Below are positions 39,858 through 51,800 of a DNA stretch of 64,000 nt, one piece after another. The stretch comes from Fratercula arctica (Eukaryota > Chordata > Aves > Charadriiformes > Alcidae). Location of the stretch: positions 61,088,563 through 61,152,562 of the forward strand of contig CANTUZ010000002.1 of assembly GCA_947846985.1 (NCBI GenBank). The letters are read 5' to 3'. Each line of letters starts with the position of its first letter. Position 1 is the stretch's first letter. A program made the position numbers and the translations under genes. The notes below the pieces were generated by a model. That model was not told where the DNA came from. It did not search any database and worked only from the letters and a program-made list of their open reading frames with translations.

Positions 39858-39903
39858 TTTATATCTGATTATTTTATGCGTTTATATCTGATTATCTTAT
39901 GCG
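39858..39903. repeat. Tandem duplication, 23-bp unit
   Basis: Two adjacent 23-bp copies, 39858-39880 and 39881-39903, both beginning TTTATATCTGATTAT and ending TTATGCG, differ at one position. Confidence 0.95.
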
Positions 39904-40061
39904 TTGATTGTTTTAATGAATTATATTTGAGGCGTAATTCATATTTTTATTTGAATATCTTAAAACATTTAATCATTCTTAAGAATTTAGAAAATCCCAA
40001 TCCTGATCCCTAATGGTACTGCAGCAATGCATTCTATAGTTATCCGCAGTTATACGACTAC

Positions 40062-40090
40062 ACCTGACTTGTAAGAAACACAAGTCAGGT
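40062..40090. repeat. Short perfect hairpin, 11-bp stem and 7-nt loop
   Basis: ACCTGACTTGT (40062-40072) pairs exactly with ACAAGTCAGGT (40080-40090) around the loop AAGAAAC. Confidence 0.9.
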
Positions 40091-40612
40091 TGAGTGTGGG
40101 GAGGGACAATAGCTTGTCATATCTGCGATCTCTGGTAGAGATCCCATGGAGGAGCAAAATGAAAGACTGCCACATTTTACAAGCTGGAAACACTAGGTGC
40201 TATGCTTGTTGAAAATTCCTCATTCTTTGGAAAGATCTTTGCTTTTCTTGGAACTTGAGAATACTTTAGCCTTCCAAAGGTTAACCTAAAGGCAGTTGAT
40301 CTGAATTAATCTGATTTTTTTTCTCCATGTTTTCTAAAGAGTTTAAAAGAAATGGGCTGTCCTTTGTGACTGTTATGTTCTGTCATCTTTTAGTAGAAAT
40401 TCACGCATTTAATGTCTCAGTGTTTGTATTCTTTCTGTTGGCAAGAAAACCAGTGTCTGTTTAATATAAGCTCTGTATTCAAAATATAAGCATCTGGATT
40501 AGCTAAATCAAAAATATGCAGCAGGGAGTTTGGGGGAGGGGTTGTGGTTTTTTTCATATATTAAGTGACATTTGACCATAACTCTGCATTTCATCTAGAT
40601 TTCCTAAACAAG

Positions 40613-40614
<2 letters not shown>
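40091..40614. other. Unique stretch
   Basis: Nothing recognised. Confidence 0.5.

Positions 40615-40641
<27 letters not shown>
40615..40641. repeat. A27 homopolymer
   Basis: An uninterrupted run of 27 A, followed by an A-rich tail. It could be the poly-A of an unrecognised retrocopy or a simple mononucleotide repeat. No gene-like sequence is seen 5' of it. Confidence 0.9.
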
Positions 40642-40644
<3 letters not shown>

Positions 40645-41133
40645 TAAAAAAGAGAAAACTCCCATCTCTGTTTTATGTTTAATACACAACTTTAACACAA
40701 GTTTTTACATCTTATTCACTTGTTTTGGAGTGACATATAATATATGTTTGAGCATTAAGCAATATTTTGCATGTACTAATCCAATATTTAACGTGCTCTT
40801 ATACCCAAATCAATTTATAATTTATAACTCAATTTATTCGTTTGCTGAGTCCAGTTTCCTGATTCCTGCTACTGAAAAGTTTACACAAATTGGTTTCTTC
40901 AGATTTAATAATTCAATGAAGGATCTCTGAGCACATTTCTTATGTTTTTACGTTAAATATTCAGAATCTCAACCATGACTCCTACCGCTAAAATGCTGCA
41001 ATTAAGGTCTTCCATTATGTCCCTAGATATTCTAAACTGGAAAGACTAGATTTGATCTTTTCCCAAAGAGAAATATTTTGGAAAGGATAGGTAAATCTAG
41101 TTCAGCTTTTTCTAACTAAAATTACTGTGAAAT

Positions 41134-41829
41134 AATCATAGAATCATAGAATGGTTTTGGTTGGAAGGGACCTTAAAGATCACCTGGTTCCAACCCCCTG
41201 CCATGGGCAGGAACACCTCTCACTAGACCAGGTTGCTCAAAGCCCCATCCAGCCTGGCTCGAACACTTCCACAGAAGGACCATCTACAACTTCTCTGGAC
41301 AACCTGTTCCAGTGTCTCATCAACATCATCGTAAAGGATTTCTTCCTAATATCCAATCTAAATTTACCCTCTTCCAGTTTAAAAACATCACCCCTCATCC
41401 TATCGCTGCACTTCCTCATAAAGAGTCCTTCCCCATCTTTCTTGTAAGCCCCTCTTTAAGTACTGGAAGGCTGCTATAAGGTCTCCCTGGAGCCTTCTCT
41501 TCCCCAGGCTGAACAACTCCAACTCTTTCAGCCTGTCTTCACAGGAGAGGTGCTCCAGCCCTCTGATCATCTTAGTGGCCCTCCTCTGGACCTGTTCCAA
41601 AAGGTCCATGTCCTTCTTATGTTGGGGGCTCCAGAGCTGGATGCAGTACTGCAGGTGGAGTATCACCAGAGCAGAGTAGAGGGGTAGAATCACCTCCCTT
41701 GACTTGCTGGCCATGCTTCTTTTGAAGCAGCCCAGGATATGGTTGGCTTTCTGAGCTGCGAGCGCACATTACCTGCTCATGTTGAGCTTCTCATCCACCA
41801 ACACCCCCAAGTCCTTCTCGGCAGGGCTA
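41134..41829 (-). mobile_element. CR1 LINE, 5'-truncated, minus strand
   Basis: The plus strand starts with the reversed tail AATCATAGAATCATAGAATGG at 41134, then 'GGTTGGAAGGGACCTTAAAG' and 'CACTAGACCAGGTTGCTCAAAG'. On the minus strand the ORF2 C-terminus shows [37 protein letters not shown] and [20 protein letters not shown] (41400-41714). A frame change follows, and the last part (RKKSFTMMLMRHWNRLSREVVDGPS) lies in 41237-41419. It ends near 41829 at almost the same ORF2 position as the copy at 24.5 kb. Medium divergence. Confidence 0.95.
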
Positions 41830-42036
41830 ATACTTTTTTCTCCCTTTTATAGAAGCAATGAATGTTACCTTTAGACCACTCTTAATATCGATGCAACTGG
41901 AAAGGGAGCTAGGATGTGAATTTCCACAATGAAGTGATTCCACAGTATTGGCAATGTGAGATTAAAGAAGAAAAACCTACACAATTGAGCGTATTCAATT
42001 AAATTCATTACAATAAGCTTGATGTTCCTGATTGTA

Positions 42037-42088
42037 CAGTCTGAATCTAGCAACAACCTTTTCAGTCTGAATCTAGCAATGACCTGTT
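42037..42088. repeat. Tandem duplication, 26-bp unit
   Basis: CAGTCTGAATCTAGCAA begins both copies, at 42037 and 42063. The right parts (CAACCTTTT versus TGACCTGTT) differ slightly. Confidence 0.9.
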
Positions 42089-43050
42089 CTACAGTCCAGG
42101 GAAATAGAAAATTAAATTTAATGGAGACTGAGCATCTAGTATCGAAACTGGTTTCCAGAAGCAGAATTCTTTATTGAAGCTGATAGTTAAAATCAGAAGG
42201 TCTAGGAGAATCAAAGAGCTAAGTAAACTGATTTTTTGTGGCTCTTTTGAATATAATGTGCTGTACTTTCACTCTGTGTTTTCATTTAGCCTTGAAGAGT
42301 GCTGCACTCTTCATGTGGTTAATTTTCATAGGTTCCTAACTTAGGCAATAAATTTGGGGATAATGACTAAAGAATGCTTCTGAATAGCAACTTTGGATTT
42401 GTTCTGGCTATCATTATAGTATCGGTCACTCATGTACTTATTATTTCTTGGTTTTGTCTGGGCTTAGAGTTATTTGATGTCCTGACTAAAGCATTACCAT
42501 TCAAGGGCAGAACTCTTTTCTATTTCATTCAAAGAATGTATTTAATTAATAGTTTTTATAGTCCCTATATAAATGCAATTGTTCTAACAGTTTCTAGATG
42601 AAACACCTTTTGGATGGACATTCTTCAGACAAGAAAAGGTATATAAACACATTCTTACACATCCAGCTCATTAAATATCAGTATTTCAAATATTTGTCTT
42701 CCTAAATGTAATCATAAATTAATTGGCCTCCCTCCTCTATGTATATGTTAGAACCAGTAATATACATACATACAGTAACATCTTGTGGCCTAGATGGAAA
42801 AAAATCTTTGAAAAATATTTCTACTACTGTAAAGAGTTAAGTAATACGTCAAATTAACATACAATACTTTAACTGAAAGCATATCTATTTATACTCATGC
42901 ATTTGTTCCTGCATAATGCCATAAAAAGTATCTTTTTTACTCCCATTTTTCACGCTACTAATAAACAATCCGTCTTTCTTTTGTCCATTTTGTTTTTCCA
43001 AAAATATTTTAATTTCAGTATATTTCTACAGAGTTGAAGGTGTTTTGCTA

Positions 43051-43107
43051 CTTGTTTGGGGTTTTTTTTGGTTTGTTTGGTTTTTTTGTTTGTTTGTTTG
43101 TTTTTTC
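43051..43107. repeat. T/G-rich low complexity with (TTTG)n
   Basis: T-runs and four TTTG units. Confidence 0.85.
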
Positions 43108-43980
43108 TCCTGGCAGGTGCATAAATGTATGTGTCTTGTCCAAATAGAGAAACGTTCATTTTTGTGGTTTTTAGGTTAATATAGTCCTTTCTATTATTTT
43201 TCGTTCCTGCAAAACTGGAGGTCATCATTAGCAGTACTTTTTTATAGTCTTGTATTAGCAGTAATGGGATTTTTCTGAAAATTTTTGCAGGTTTGATTTT
43301 GCATTTGAAAGCCTCAGTTTTCTAATGGCAGCTTGCTACTTAACAATAATGCATCAAAACTAGACAGGCAGCAAAATTATTTGTATTAATGTAAATGTAA
43401 TATTTATATACACATCTCTTCAGTTCTCTCAGTAACGGAATATTCTATACTACTATTTAACACCATGAAAAAAGAAACAGGACTCCCTGTGACGTGCTGC
43501 TCCTTGTAGACAAAACCAGGCAAAATCAGCCATTCTGCTATTTTACAAAACAAGCTAACAAAAATATAACCTGCAGCTGTGAAGTGGTTTGATGCATTAA
43601 TTGAGAAATTGTTAACATTTCATATGAGAAAAAGAGTGTTCAGAGGGACTGAACAAGTCAGAGACTTTCCCTTCCCAAGAAAAATTGCCCATAGAGTGCA
43701 AGCAGAGATGAATCAGTATAACTTAAAGCAGCGTATGGTATTCATCAACTGTACAATTTGCTTTTAGCTCACTGGGAAGGCTTGGGACTTTGCATGAAGT
43801 GTTTGGGAAACTAGCCAAAGGCAGATGAATAATTCTCTCTCATTTATGAAGAATGTATACAAAACCAATCCCTTACCTTGCACATAGGGTAATGGTATCC
43901 AAATTGCTTATGCATGTGTATTTACATATGGTAGAGTTTTTTGATACAAATGGCTCGAATTTGAGCTAAGAACAATACGT

Positions 43981-44034
43981 GGTGTTTGGGTTGGGCTTTT
44001 CTTTTGTTTGGGTTTGTGTTTTTGGTTTTTTTTC
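43981..44034. repeat. T/G-rich low-complexity patch
   Basis: GGTTT- and TTTGGG-type repeats ending in a T-run plus CAG. Confidence 0.75.
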
Positions 44035-44364
44035 AGTAGACCCACAGATTCGTACCACAGCTTTAATCAAGTCAGATTTAAGTGTTCTATGAATTGCTAA
44101 GTTTTCAGGGATGGGCCTCAGATTCACATCATACATTCTTCAGTGCAACCTTGCTAAGCTTGGAGTTTTTGCTAATACTGGACTTGTATTTCACACCTGT
44201 GGGATGATATTCTGGGACCTTCCTCCTGATTCAGGGCCCGTCACTCTGAGATGAGGACAGCTTGACCTGCTGTCTGTGACACAAGGGTGAAAGAGAGACC
44301 TGAGGCTGCATTCAAGGGGTGATCCTATAGGGTTAACCCTTGGAAATGTGGGGAGGAGGTGAAT

Positions 44365-44420
44365 GTCATTTCCATTGGCATCACTGGAGGTCATTTATAC
44401 TAACTAAAGTAGATTTGAAG
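44365..44420 (+). repeat. Tentative ancient amniote repeat trace
   Basis: 'CCATTGGCATCACTGGAGGTCATTTATAC' resembles the same old repeat type suspected at 21555-21640 and 45963-46036. Highly diverged and unsure. Confidence 0.25.
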
Positions 44421-44800
44421 CTGAACCCTTGGGTTTAAAGTTATGCATATCCCATGAAAACAAGCCTCAGAGATAAGCAAATGGTTGCGTGTAAAACAGG
44501 TGCAGTTGTGTTACAAAAACCTACTAAATGGTGCCTATTTACATATCAGGTTATGGACACGTCATACGTATACATGCAACATACCTGCATACATCTCCAG
44601 TGCCATTCTGGCAGGTTTCCATGAGACACTGGTGAGTGTTATGTGATCAGCTGCTACTCTAGAGGTGAGCTGCCCTACAGACCAGGGTATGCCAAAGCAG
44701 GAGGAAATTTGCTGAATCTCAAGTTGCACTTGTCATGCTATGGATTTTGGAAGTCAACTTTTGCAATAAAATTTGTTTCGCTTTTGCATGTCTGTAGTGT
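44421..44800. other. Unique stretch
   Basis: Nothing recognised. Confidence 0.5.
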
Positions 44801-44875
44801 TTTTGAGCCTCAGTGTACTGAGCTGTAAAATGGAGATAAAGTTTGCTTATCCCCTAGAAAGCAGGGTTTATCAAT
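44801..44875 (+). repeat. MIR-like SINE 3' segment
   Basis: 'GAGCCTCAGTGTACTGAGCTGTAAAATGGAGATAA' followed by 'CTTATCCCCTAG' closely follows the typical MIR 3' half (GAGCCTCAGTTT...CATCTGTAAAATGGGGATAA). MIR-type SINEs are ancient and shared across amniotes. Only the 3' part is recognisable. Confidence 0.6.
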
Positions 44876-45962
44876 CTACAGATTAATACTTTAAAGTGGC
44901 AAAATGAGTTTAGAAGTGAAGAGTATAGTAGTTAAAATAATACTAGCAGGTAATTGTTGTTAATGGCAAAAATGCAGGAGTTCAGAGTCCTGAAATTGAA
45001 ATACTCTTGCAGACTAATCTGCCACATGGCAAACATGGCCTGAAAAACAACCCTGTTACTTTCCAGACAAATACTGCAAAGATAGTACACAAAAAAGTGA
45101 TGCAAGTATATCACTGAGATGCAGAGAGCCCACAGTTAAAAAAATTCCGCACAAAAATGCCTAATCTTTGTAATCTTCATGTTCTGCCTTAATTATACAT
45201 CTGCAGTTCTGGCTTCAATAATATTGTTCAATTGTAAACCAGAGGAGAATTTTTTTATTATTAATATTTTTTCGTCAATGCAGTGTTCATAGGTTATGGT
45301 TTGGAGTTTTCTAATACCTGTCTCTGCAGATTCTGGAAGGAAAATCTTTATTATATAAAAAACCATGATGTCTGGGATGCCCTGTGAATCTGTCTGATTT
45401 CTCACAAACACAGATTCTGTAAGTGTTTAAGCACTGTGTAGTACTATGTTGGAGGTAAAGACTGTTCACATGATTTTTGAGTAACTAGCAGGCAGTAATA
45501 AGACAACCTGGGTTAGACATAGAGCTGTGGTTCATCAGAGTAACTCAACTGCAGTTAATTTACATTAGGAGTGAGGCTTGGAGCCAGCTAAAGTCAGTGG
45601 TCATCTCTCAGCCCAGGTAGGAGGCATAAAAATAGCTGAGACACCAGGACAATCACTGAAGAACTCTACAAATGCATGAAGTAAATACAGGATGGCATAT
45701 TATGAATGTTGAAGAGTAAATTAAATCGGGATAATTTTTTCATCACATCTTATTATGGGAAAATTATTTCAAAGGGTTCTGCTGTCTTTAGGGAAATGCA
45801 CTAATTTTAGATCTTGAATGTTTTTTCCCTTGAACTGTGAGCCTTGAGTGGCACAGGAAATGGTAAAGGGCAGCAGCCAGAGCTGCTGGAAAACAGCTGA
45901 TGTCTGAGTTTTCTGAGCAACAGCTGCAAAATGCTTAAAATTAGCAATGTTTAACACACAGT
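44876..45962. other. Unique stretch
   Basis: No gene is recognised. Confidence 0.5.
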
Positions 45963-46036
45963 GATTTGAGCCAGCTCCTCCACAGATGTAAATCAGTCTG
46001 TATCTGCAATGGCGTTCCTCTGACTTTCACCACTGT
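45963..46036 (+). repeat. Tentative ancient amniote interspersed repeat
   Basis: 'CCAGCTCCTCCACAGATGTAAATCAG' followed by 'CAATGGCGTTCCTCTGACTTTCACC' resembles the left half of an old reptile and bird repeat with 'GGTGTAAATCAG...CTCCATTGACTT'. The call is based on motif memory. Confidence 0.4.
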
Positions 46037-46344
46037 AAACTGTCTAGGAAAAAAACAGTCAAAACATCTTTTCTCAATTGTTTTTCTTCAGCTGAAAATC
46101 AAGATGCTGAGTCTTTTTTAGTTTTACATAAACTAGTTCTGCTTCATTGGCATTACTCTCAACTCTCACTGTTGTGACTATGAAAATAATCAGACCTGTT
46201 CATGTTGTCTCATTTTAAATGATCTTCCTTGCTTTTTGTCACAAGTATGATACTCTCTAACCAGTGCAGTTGGTGTTGCAAGAAAGTCAGATAATCTACA
46301 GGTGGTTATCTTCCTTACAGCTTACAGGTTTCACAGACTTTTAT

Positions 46345-46409
46345 GAAGCGAAGCAAAGCAAGGCAAAGCAAAGCAAAGCAAAGCAAAGCAAAGCAAAGCA
46401 AAGCAAAGC
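46345..46409. repeat. (AAGCA)n pentanucleotide microsatellite
   Basis: About thirteen units of AAGCA. The first few are imperfect (GAAGCG, AAGGCA) and then about nine are perfect. As 5 is not a multiple of 3, any frame through it cycles, giving K-Q-S-K-A repeats in a 61-codon frame that is not a gene. Confidence 0.97.
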
Positions 46410-48653
46410 TCATCTGGATGTAAAAGACCAATTTGGAATGATTTTATAAAGTAGTGTAATCAACACATAAATACCATGATGAGTTGCCCACTGCATAGCT
46501 GGAAGTTCTGAAAATAAGCAGAGAAAAGGATAGCAGTGGTGCAAAAAATTAGGTCAACCTAAATTGTCCTCTGATTAGTGTTTAGCTGTCGAATTTGCAG
46601 CTGCCAGTGATGCTGGGTTCATTCTAACTGGTAGGACCAAGGAATACAGGTTTTTACTGAAGGACAGAAAATAAGTGATGCAATGATGTATTTGAGGATA
46701 GAATTGAGCCAGTGAGTGACCTCTATGATAGATGTCTAGGAAGAAATAGATAGGGAATTTTCTGATGAGACACTTTCATACTGGAGCAAATTCTTAGCTG
46801 CAAGTGGAACATCTTAGAAGCAACTTCCCAATTTTTAATTAAATATTTGTCAGGAAAATATTCTCAGCTCCAAAAGGGAAATCACTCAAAACCAGAGAGA
46901 GGGATCCTTAGGTTGGCTGGCTTGCCTACATTTGTCTCTATTCCTTGCTTTGAAAATTGTCTCAGTGTAGACTATTTTTTTTTTCTTTTAATAATAATCT
47001 TGATGTTTCAAAATGTGAAAACAGTTCCTTGGCCAACTGTTCTCTAGAGAGAATAAAACAGATGAGATCTGTGAAACTTGAAGAAGAATCATAATGTTGT
47101 AACTTGACTGTTTAGATTAAGAGTAGGGTTTAGATATCAGTCTGATGTTGGAGACCAAATTACTTCAGCAAATAAATAAATACAGTTTTCAGAGAACTTT
47201 AACCTCAGAGAAATAAAGCTGTGGGCAAGCAACATCAATTAGCAGGCTGAAAGTAAGGAAAGCTACTTCCAGAAATGCATGGTAACTGAAAATTACGAAT
47301 GTACACAAGCCTTCCAGTCAAGCTGATGCAGCTATGCCAGCTGGTGCCAACAGATTTTGAAAACTGCAAACGAAATAGACTATTTATTAATCAGAAAACT
47401 GGGTGTTGCCCTGACCTCCATGAGGAAATGAGAGCAAGTAGCAATGAGAACAGCAGTAACTTTCCTTTGGTAAAACATAATTCCTTTCAATTTGAGGTCA
47501 TAATTATATTGTTAAACTGCAGTGCTATATACAAAAACTTTCTAAGTGTTGATCGTTTCATGCTAAATAATCATGATTTCAGTTCTTGCTGTGTTTTCAG
47601 GTATATATTAAACTATCAATAAAAAGTCTTCAGAAAATGCTCTTACCAGTGAATAGTTTGTTGAAAATAAGCTTGATTTTATTTTTTTTTAAGTGACAAC
47701 TAATTCCTTGTTTTCTGTTTTTCCTAGAGTAGGATTCAAACAGGAATTACTAACTATCTGTGCTGATTCTTTTTCTCCATCTTTTAAGAGGCAGAGTCAC
47801 AATCTTATGTACCCATACTTGCATGCACACACAAAGGGTCAAAATGTAATTTTTAGGAACAGCAGATAGAGAATACCGACTGCCTTAGCAAATAACAAAA
47901 AAAATATTATGTAGCAGGTTTAGGAAAACTTCCAAGTCTATCTATTCAGGGAAATTACTCTTAATATGCATTCGAATCATTAAAGAAGATCATATACTAC
48001 AATAATCTGAAGGATGACAATGTGAATGGAATTAGGAAAAGGAAATATTAAAAGATTTTCTAATGCAGACACTTAGGACAAGATTACACTTTCTAATGAC
48101 TTTCTTAGTTTTAATTATTTTTCACATAAAATTCCATATTTAGGTGTTTCACCCTTTCCTGAGGTTTATCACTGCTTGGGAAGTTGATGTAAACTTGAAA
48201 ATGCATAGTAGGGACCAAACCAGATGAATGTTAATTTGTTTTCTGAAGTAGAAAAAAATCTCAAATCCTCCTATTTGAGAGGTAAAGCATATCACAGAGT
48301 AAAATTCCGTTCTCTTTCTCTTTTTTTTTTTTTTTCTAGTTTGCCAAAATGTGATTTAGATGAGTTCTGTTTATGACAAATCATTTGTCAACGTTTCCTT
48401 GCAAATTTCCCTTTGAAGAATTAAGCCATGGTGCTGTGGCAAACTGCTTTGTTGCTTCTGCAACTGCCAGCTTATTAGCTCTCTATCTTTTCACTTTTCT
48501 TAGAAACAAAATACATTTCAAGCTTTTTTAGTCCAAGAGGTTATGCTAGAATGATTTTAATGATCTACTCTGTTTACATTTGACATCTGTTAAAACAGCA
48601 TATCCTGAGTTTTTCCCACAGACTCTAATAAATGTTGACTTTTTTGACCGCAG
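46410..48653. other. Unique AT-rich stretch
   Basis: No gene is recognised. A polypyrimidine tract ending in CTAG lies at 48309-48339, without a notable frame after it. Confidence 0.5.
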
Positions 48654-48869
48654 TGCTAGTTTATGCAACACAACTTCTCTGGGTGCTTCTCAACGTGATT
48701 TTTAATCTAAACCACTTTCTCTATGGTTGCCTGTGTGACCCCACCTTTCTCGCACACCTGAGAAGTATGGATGGCTGCTTGGGGGAGAAGGGGCTGCACA
48801 AGCTGCTTCTGCTGTCAAGGATTTGTATGTCAGACAGCGACCTGAAAAATGTCTTCTACATAGACAACA
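48654..48869 (+). other. Candidate exon, 216 nt, symmetric phase 1
   Basis: The acceptor-like TTTTTTGACCGCAG precedes 216 nt that are open in only one frame (phase 1 in, phase 1 out), and the segment ends at ACA/GTAAGC. The predicted peptide is hydrophobic in the first third and has five Cys, but I recognise no domain. The segment is richer in GC than its surroundings. The acceptor tract is short. A chance frame is possible. Confidence 0.2.
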
Positions 48870-51800
48870 GTAAGCACTCTGGCAATTATTGACCCACCTC
48901 AAGTCTTGTCTTCTCTCATTCCAGAAAATACAAAGTGTTTTCTATATGGGATGTGTTGTGGCTCACTGGTAACACTGCAGTGACTGTTGTGCTGAACATC
49001 TGAGTAGGGATTTAATTTATCCAAATAATTAGCTCAGTTCTCTGCAATGCTTTTGTTTCAGGCCTTTTTACATCAGACACTAGTTGGTATCTTGTTCACG
49101 ATAAATATAAGGAAAAAATCATCTTTAAATTCCAAATTATTTATGTTATGATAGCTATCCTACCTGCATGCATATACTTTTGTATACTAAAATTATCCTG
49201 AAAAGAAGTTTCACACTTACTTTTTCATGTCAGCAGTGCTTGGTGTTTTTTCTACACTGTGTGTAGAGAAATCCAAGATCCACTGCTCTACAGGTGTGGC
49301 ACCCATCTAGTCTATTGTGTATGTAGACTTGATTTCAGAGGGGAAGGGGTTTTTGAGATTCAGGATGCAAGATGACGTACTTCTCATGGTTATTCTAGAC
49401 CTTTGTTTCTGCTCATCTGTTTTTTTCCAGCTTCAAGCATAGGATTTAGCTGGGACTTAACACGTTTAGCATAGGATCAGACAAAGTCCAGATTTTTTCT
49501 TAAGGGAAGTTTCAACTGTACTTTTCCCCTGAATTTTCCACTCTCACCTTTCCCCAGGCCCTTCCACAATGAGATGGTCTGCTACCATGTTTCAAAGCTC
49601 TTCTTTAAACGCCCTTTGAACCCCTCAAAAAAGTAGGTAGATGAACACCTACCTCCATGTGACAAGCCTCTTATTCTGCTTTCACAGCCATTAGTACAGA
49701 CTTCTAGTTTTCTTTCTTTAAAGCTACTTTCTTCCTTAGGTTTCAAGTGTAACACTGGCTTGAGATAATACTCTCTTTAGGCAGAAAAAGCCTCAAGCAT
49801 CAGTACTAGACAATGAGGTCTAAGCTCAATGGAGGACCTCTTTTTAATATTTTGTGGTGAGTTGCTCTTGGAAGTCTGCAAAGGTTTTATTTAACCTCTT
49901 CCTTAATGCATGGAATGAATGAAGTATGGGCTGTATATTGAAAAAAAGAGGAAAATACTAAATTTTTACCAGCCCAGCTTAGAGTATTTCTAGATATGAA
50001 TACAAAGAAAGTGGAAGTCACAGGGAACTTTGAAATCAGCCCCAGTTCATTCCTTACATATAATACCGCCTAGATTCCTAGCAGCAAAAGTAAATTTTGG
50101 ACGCAATAGTTATGTTTTGACATCCATCCCCATCTAGTGTCTGTGACTGTTATTAGCAAAATCATCCATCTCTGTTGTCTCCTGATGATTCCATTCATCT
50201 CCCCTGCCTCCAGCATAGCACAGAAAAAAGTCTGCTTTCTGCATAGCACTGGCTTTCCTCTTGCAGTCTTTTGGACTTTTGTGGCTAATATACAAATACC
50301 CCTTTTTCACTATCCACCAGGAATTAACAGATCTAGCTGCGGAACTAAAAATGAACCTCCATCAAAAAAATTAAGTAAGGTTAGGCAATGTTTGTCCTCA
50401 GCCTCTTGCAATTGCTAATACTATGAACGTTAGGTAATACACAACTTTTCAGTGGGTTGCACATCAGTACCTTGTATTTGCACAGGTACTAGCAAATGAA
50501 CTAGCATCAAATATTTTCATGTCCTAGTACTTTTCCTTTTGATTCTTGGATGTATATGGAAGTTTTAATCAATATTTTTATTAACACATTTGAATTTAAT
50601 GACAATTTAGGAGAAGAGCAAAAATAAAAATATAAAATAAAAATCTTGTACATTTGAAAAGTTTTGTGCCAAGGATCATAAAGCAAATTTGCATATCTGA
50701 GTGTCTGAAAATACAGCAAAACCTGTCCATTTATAAAGTAAATAACCACACTGTTAAGTGATCCAAAATATGGAAGGTACAATTCAAGTTATTCCAAGGG
50801 AAAGAAAGATGAGATCAATAGCCAATAAAATAGTAGCATTTGTGATTCTCTTTGATGGATATTTAATGTCAAAAAGCACTGTTTCCTCTCACAGAAATGT
50901 GACTTACTTTATCTATGTAAAATTGAATTATTTGAACTAGTTTTCAATATTGGAAATAACATTAAAACCCAGTGGGACTGAGTGTTGGTTGTTTTTTGGT
51001 TGTGTTGTTTTCTTTTGGTTTTTTTTAATATTTCTCCCTTAGAAAGAATATTATTTCTTTTGCAAAAGATTTCAATTTTATTTCTATCTTTTTAGGACAG
51101 AAAAAAAAAAAAAAGGATTGTTTATTCTGTTTTCTATGGAACTGTTGTTAGGTATGAACAATCTCTCCTGTGCATCGGGGCAGTGTAAACATCTAGAAAA
51201 TTCAGGAAAGTGTATCAGTTTACAGAAGACAGCCACTATTATGCAACAAATGCCCTAAAATGTGAATACTGCTTATTCTTGTTATTGATTTTGGGTGGCT
51301 GTGTACATCTTTTATAAAAGATATTAATCTTTTAGAACACTTGAGGAAGGATTATAGTACTGTTTTTTTTTTTTTAATTTCCTTTGCTCTCTGTTTCAGT
51401 ATTCCACTCTTTTCGCAATCTCCACAATTAAGGATAAACATTTACTAGAATATTTCATTGGAAGCCGTAGCCATAAGCTACATTCCTACTCTGTGATTTT
51501 CAATTAAGTGATAGCTGTGTATTCCACTTAGGTCTTCTGGGGCTTGGAATATGCACTCTAAAGTTCACTTCTCCATGCTAGCGTTCTCATAATTGCTCTA
51601 TGTTTCCATTCAGCTGTTACTCCTGTGTTCTCATGAGATTTGCTTTCAGGCATTTTTAAGCATTATTATGAAATCAGGGAAAGTTAAATTAAATTGTAAA
51701 TGAAATACGTAAACTTTCTTGGTATCAGAGCAGAGGGCAATCACTGTACCTCTTGAGCAGTGTGGTCCCAAAGTAATCTTGCATATATACAAAATGTATC

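Larger units (their letters stand above)
30951..40061. other. Long unique AT-rich stretch
   Basis: About 9 kb without a supported gene or recognised transposon. It holds (AAAC)n at 31276-31304, TTTC repeats at 33717-33731, ATGT repeats at 38217-38230 and a tandem duplication at 39858-39903. Frames of 113 codons (32022-32363), 120 codons (34506-34868) and 104 codons (37173-37487, minus) show no recognisable domain. AT-rich sequence near 37780-37980 has several TAATTA-type motifs. Confidence 0.5.
41830..44364. other. Unique AT-rich stretch
   Basis: No gene is recognised. It includes a 26-bp tandem duplication at 42037-42088 and T/G-rich patches at 43051-43107 and 43981-44034. Confidence 0.5.

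Noticed and set aside
40565..40930. 121-codon frame with a poly-lysine stretch
   Set aside because: The lysines come from the A27 homopolymer; not a gene.
46264..46449. Frame with KQSKA repeats
   Set aside because: Translation of the (AAGCA)n microsatellite.
51363..51507. Acceptor-like tract ending at 51399 with a 35-codon frame
   Set aside because: A good pyrimidine tract, but the frame is short and matches nothing; kept only as a note.
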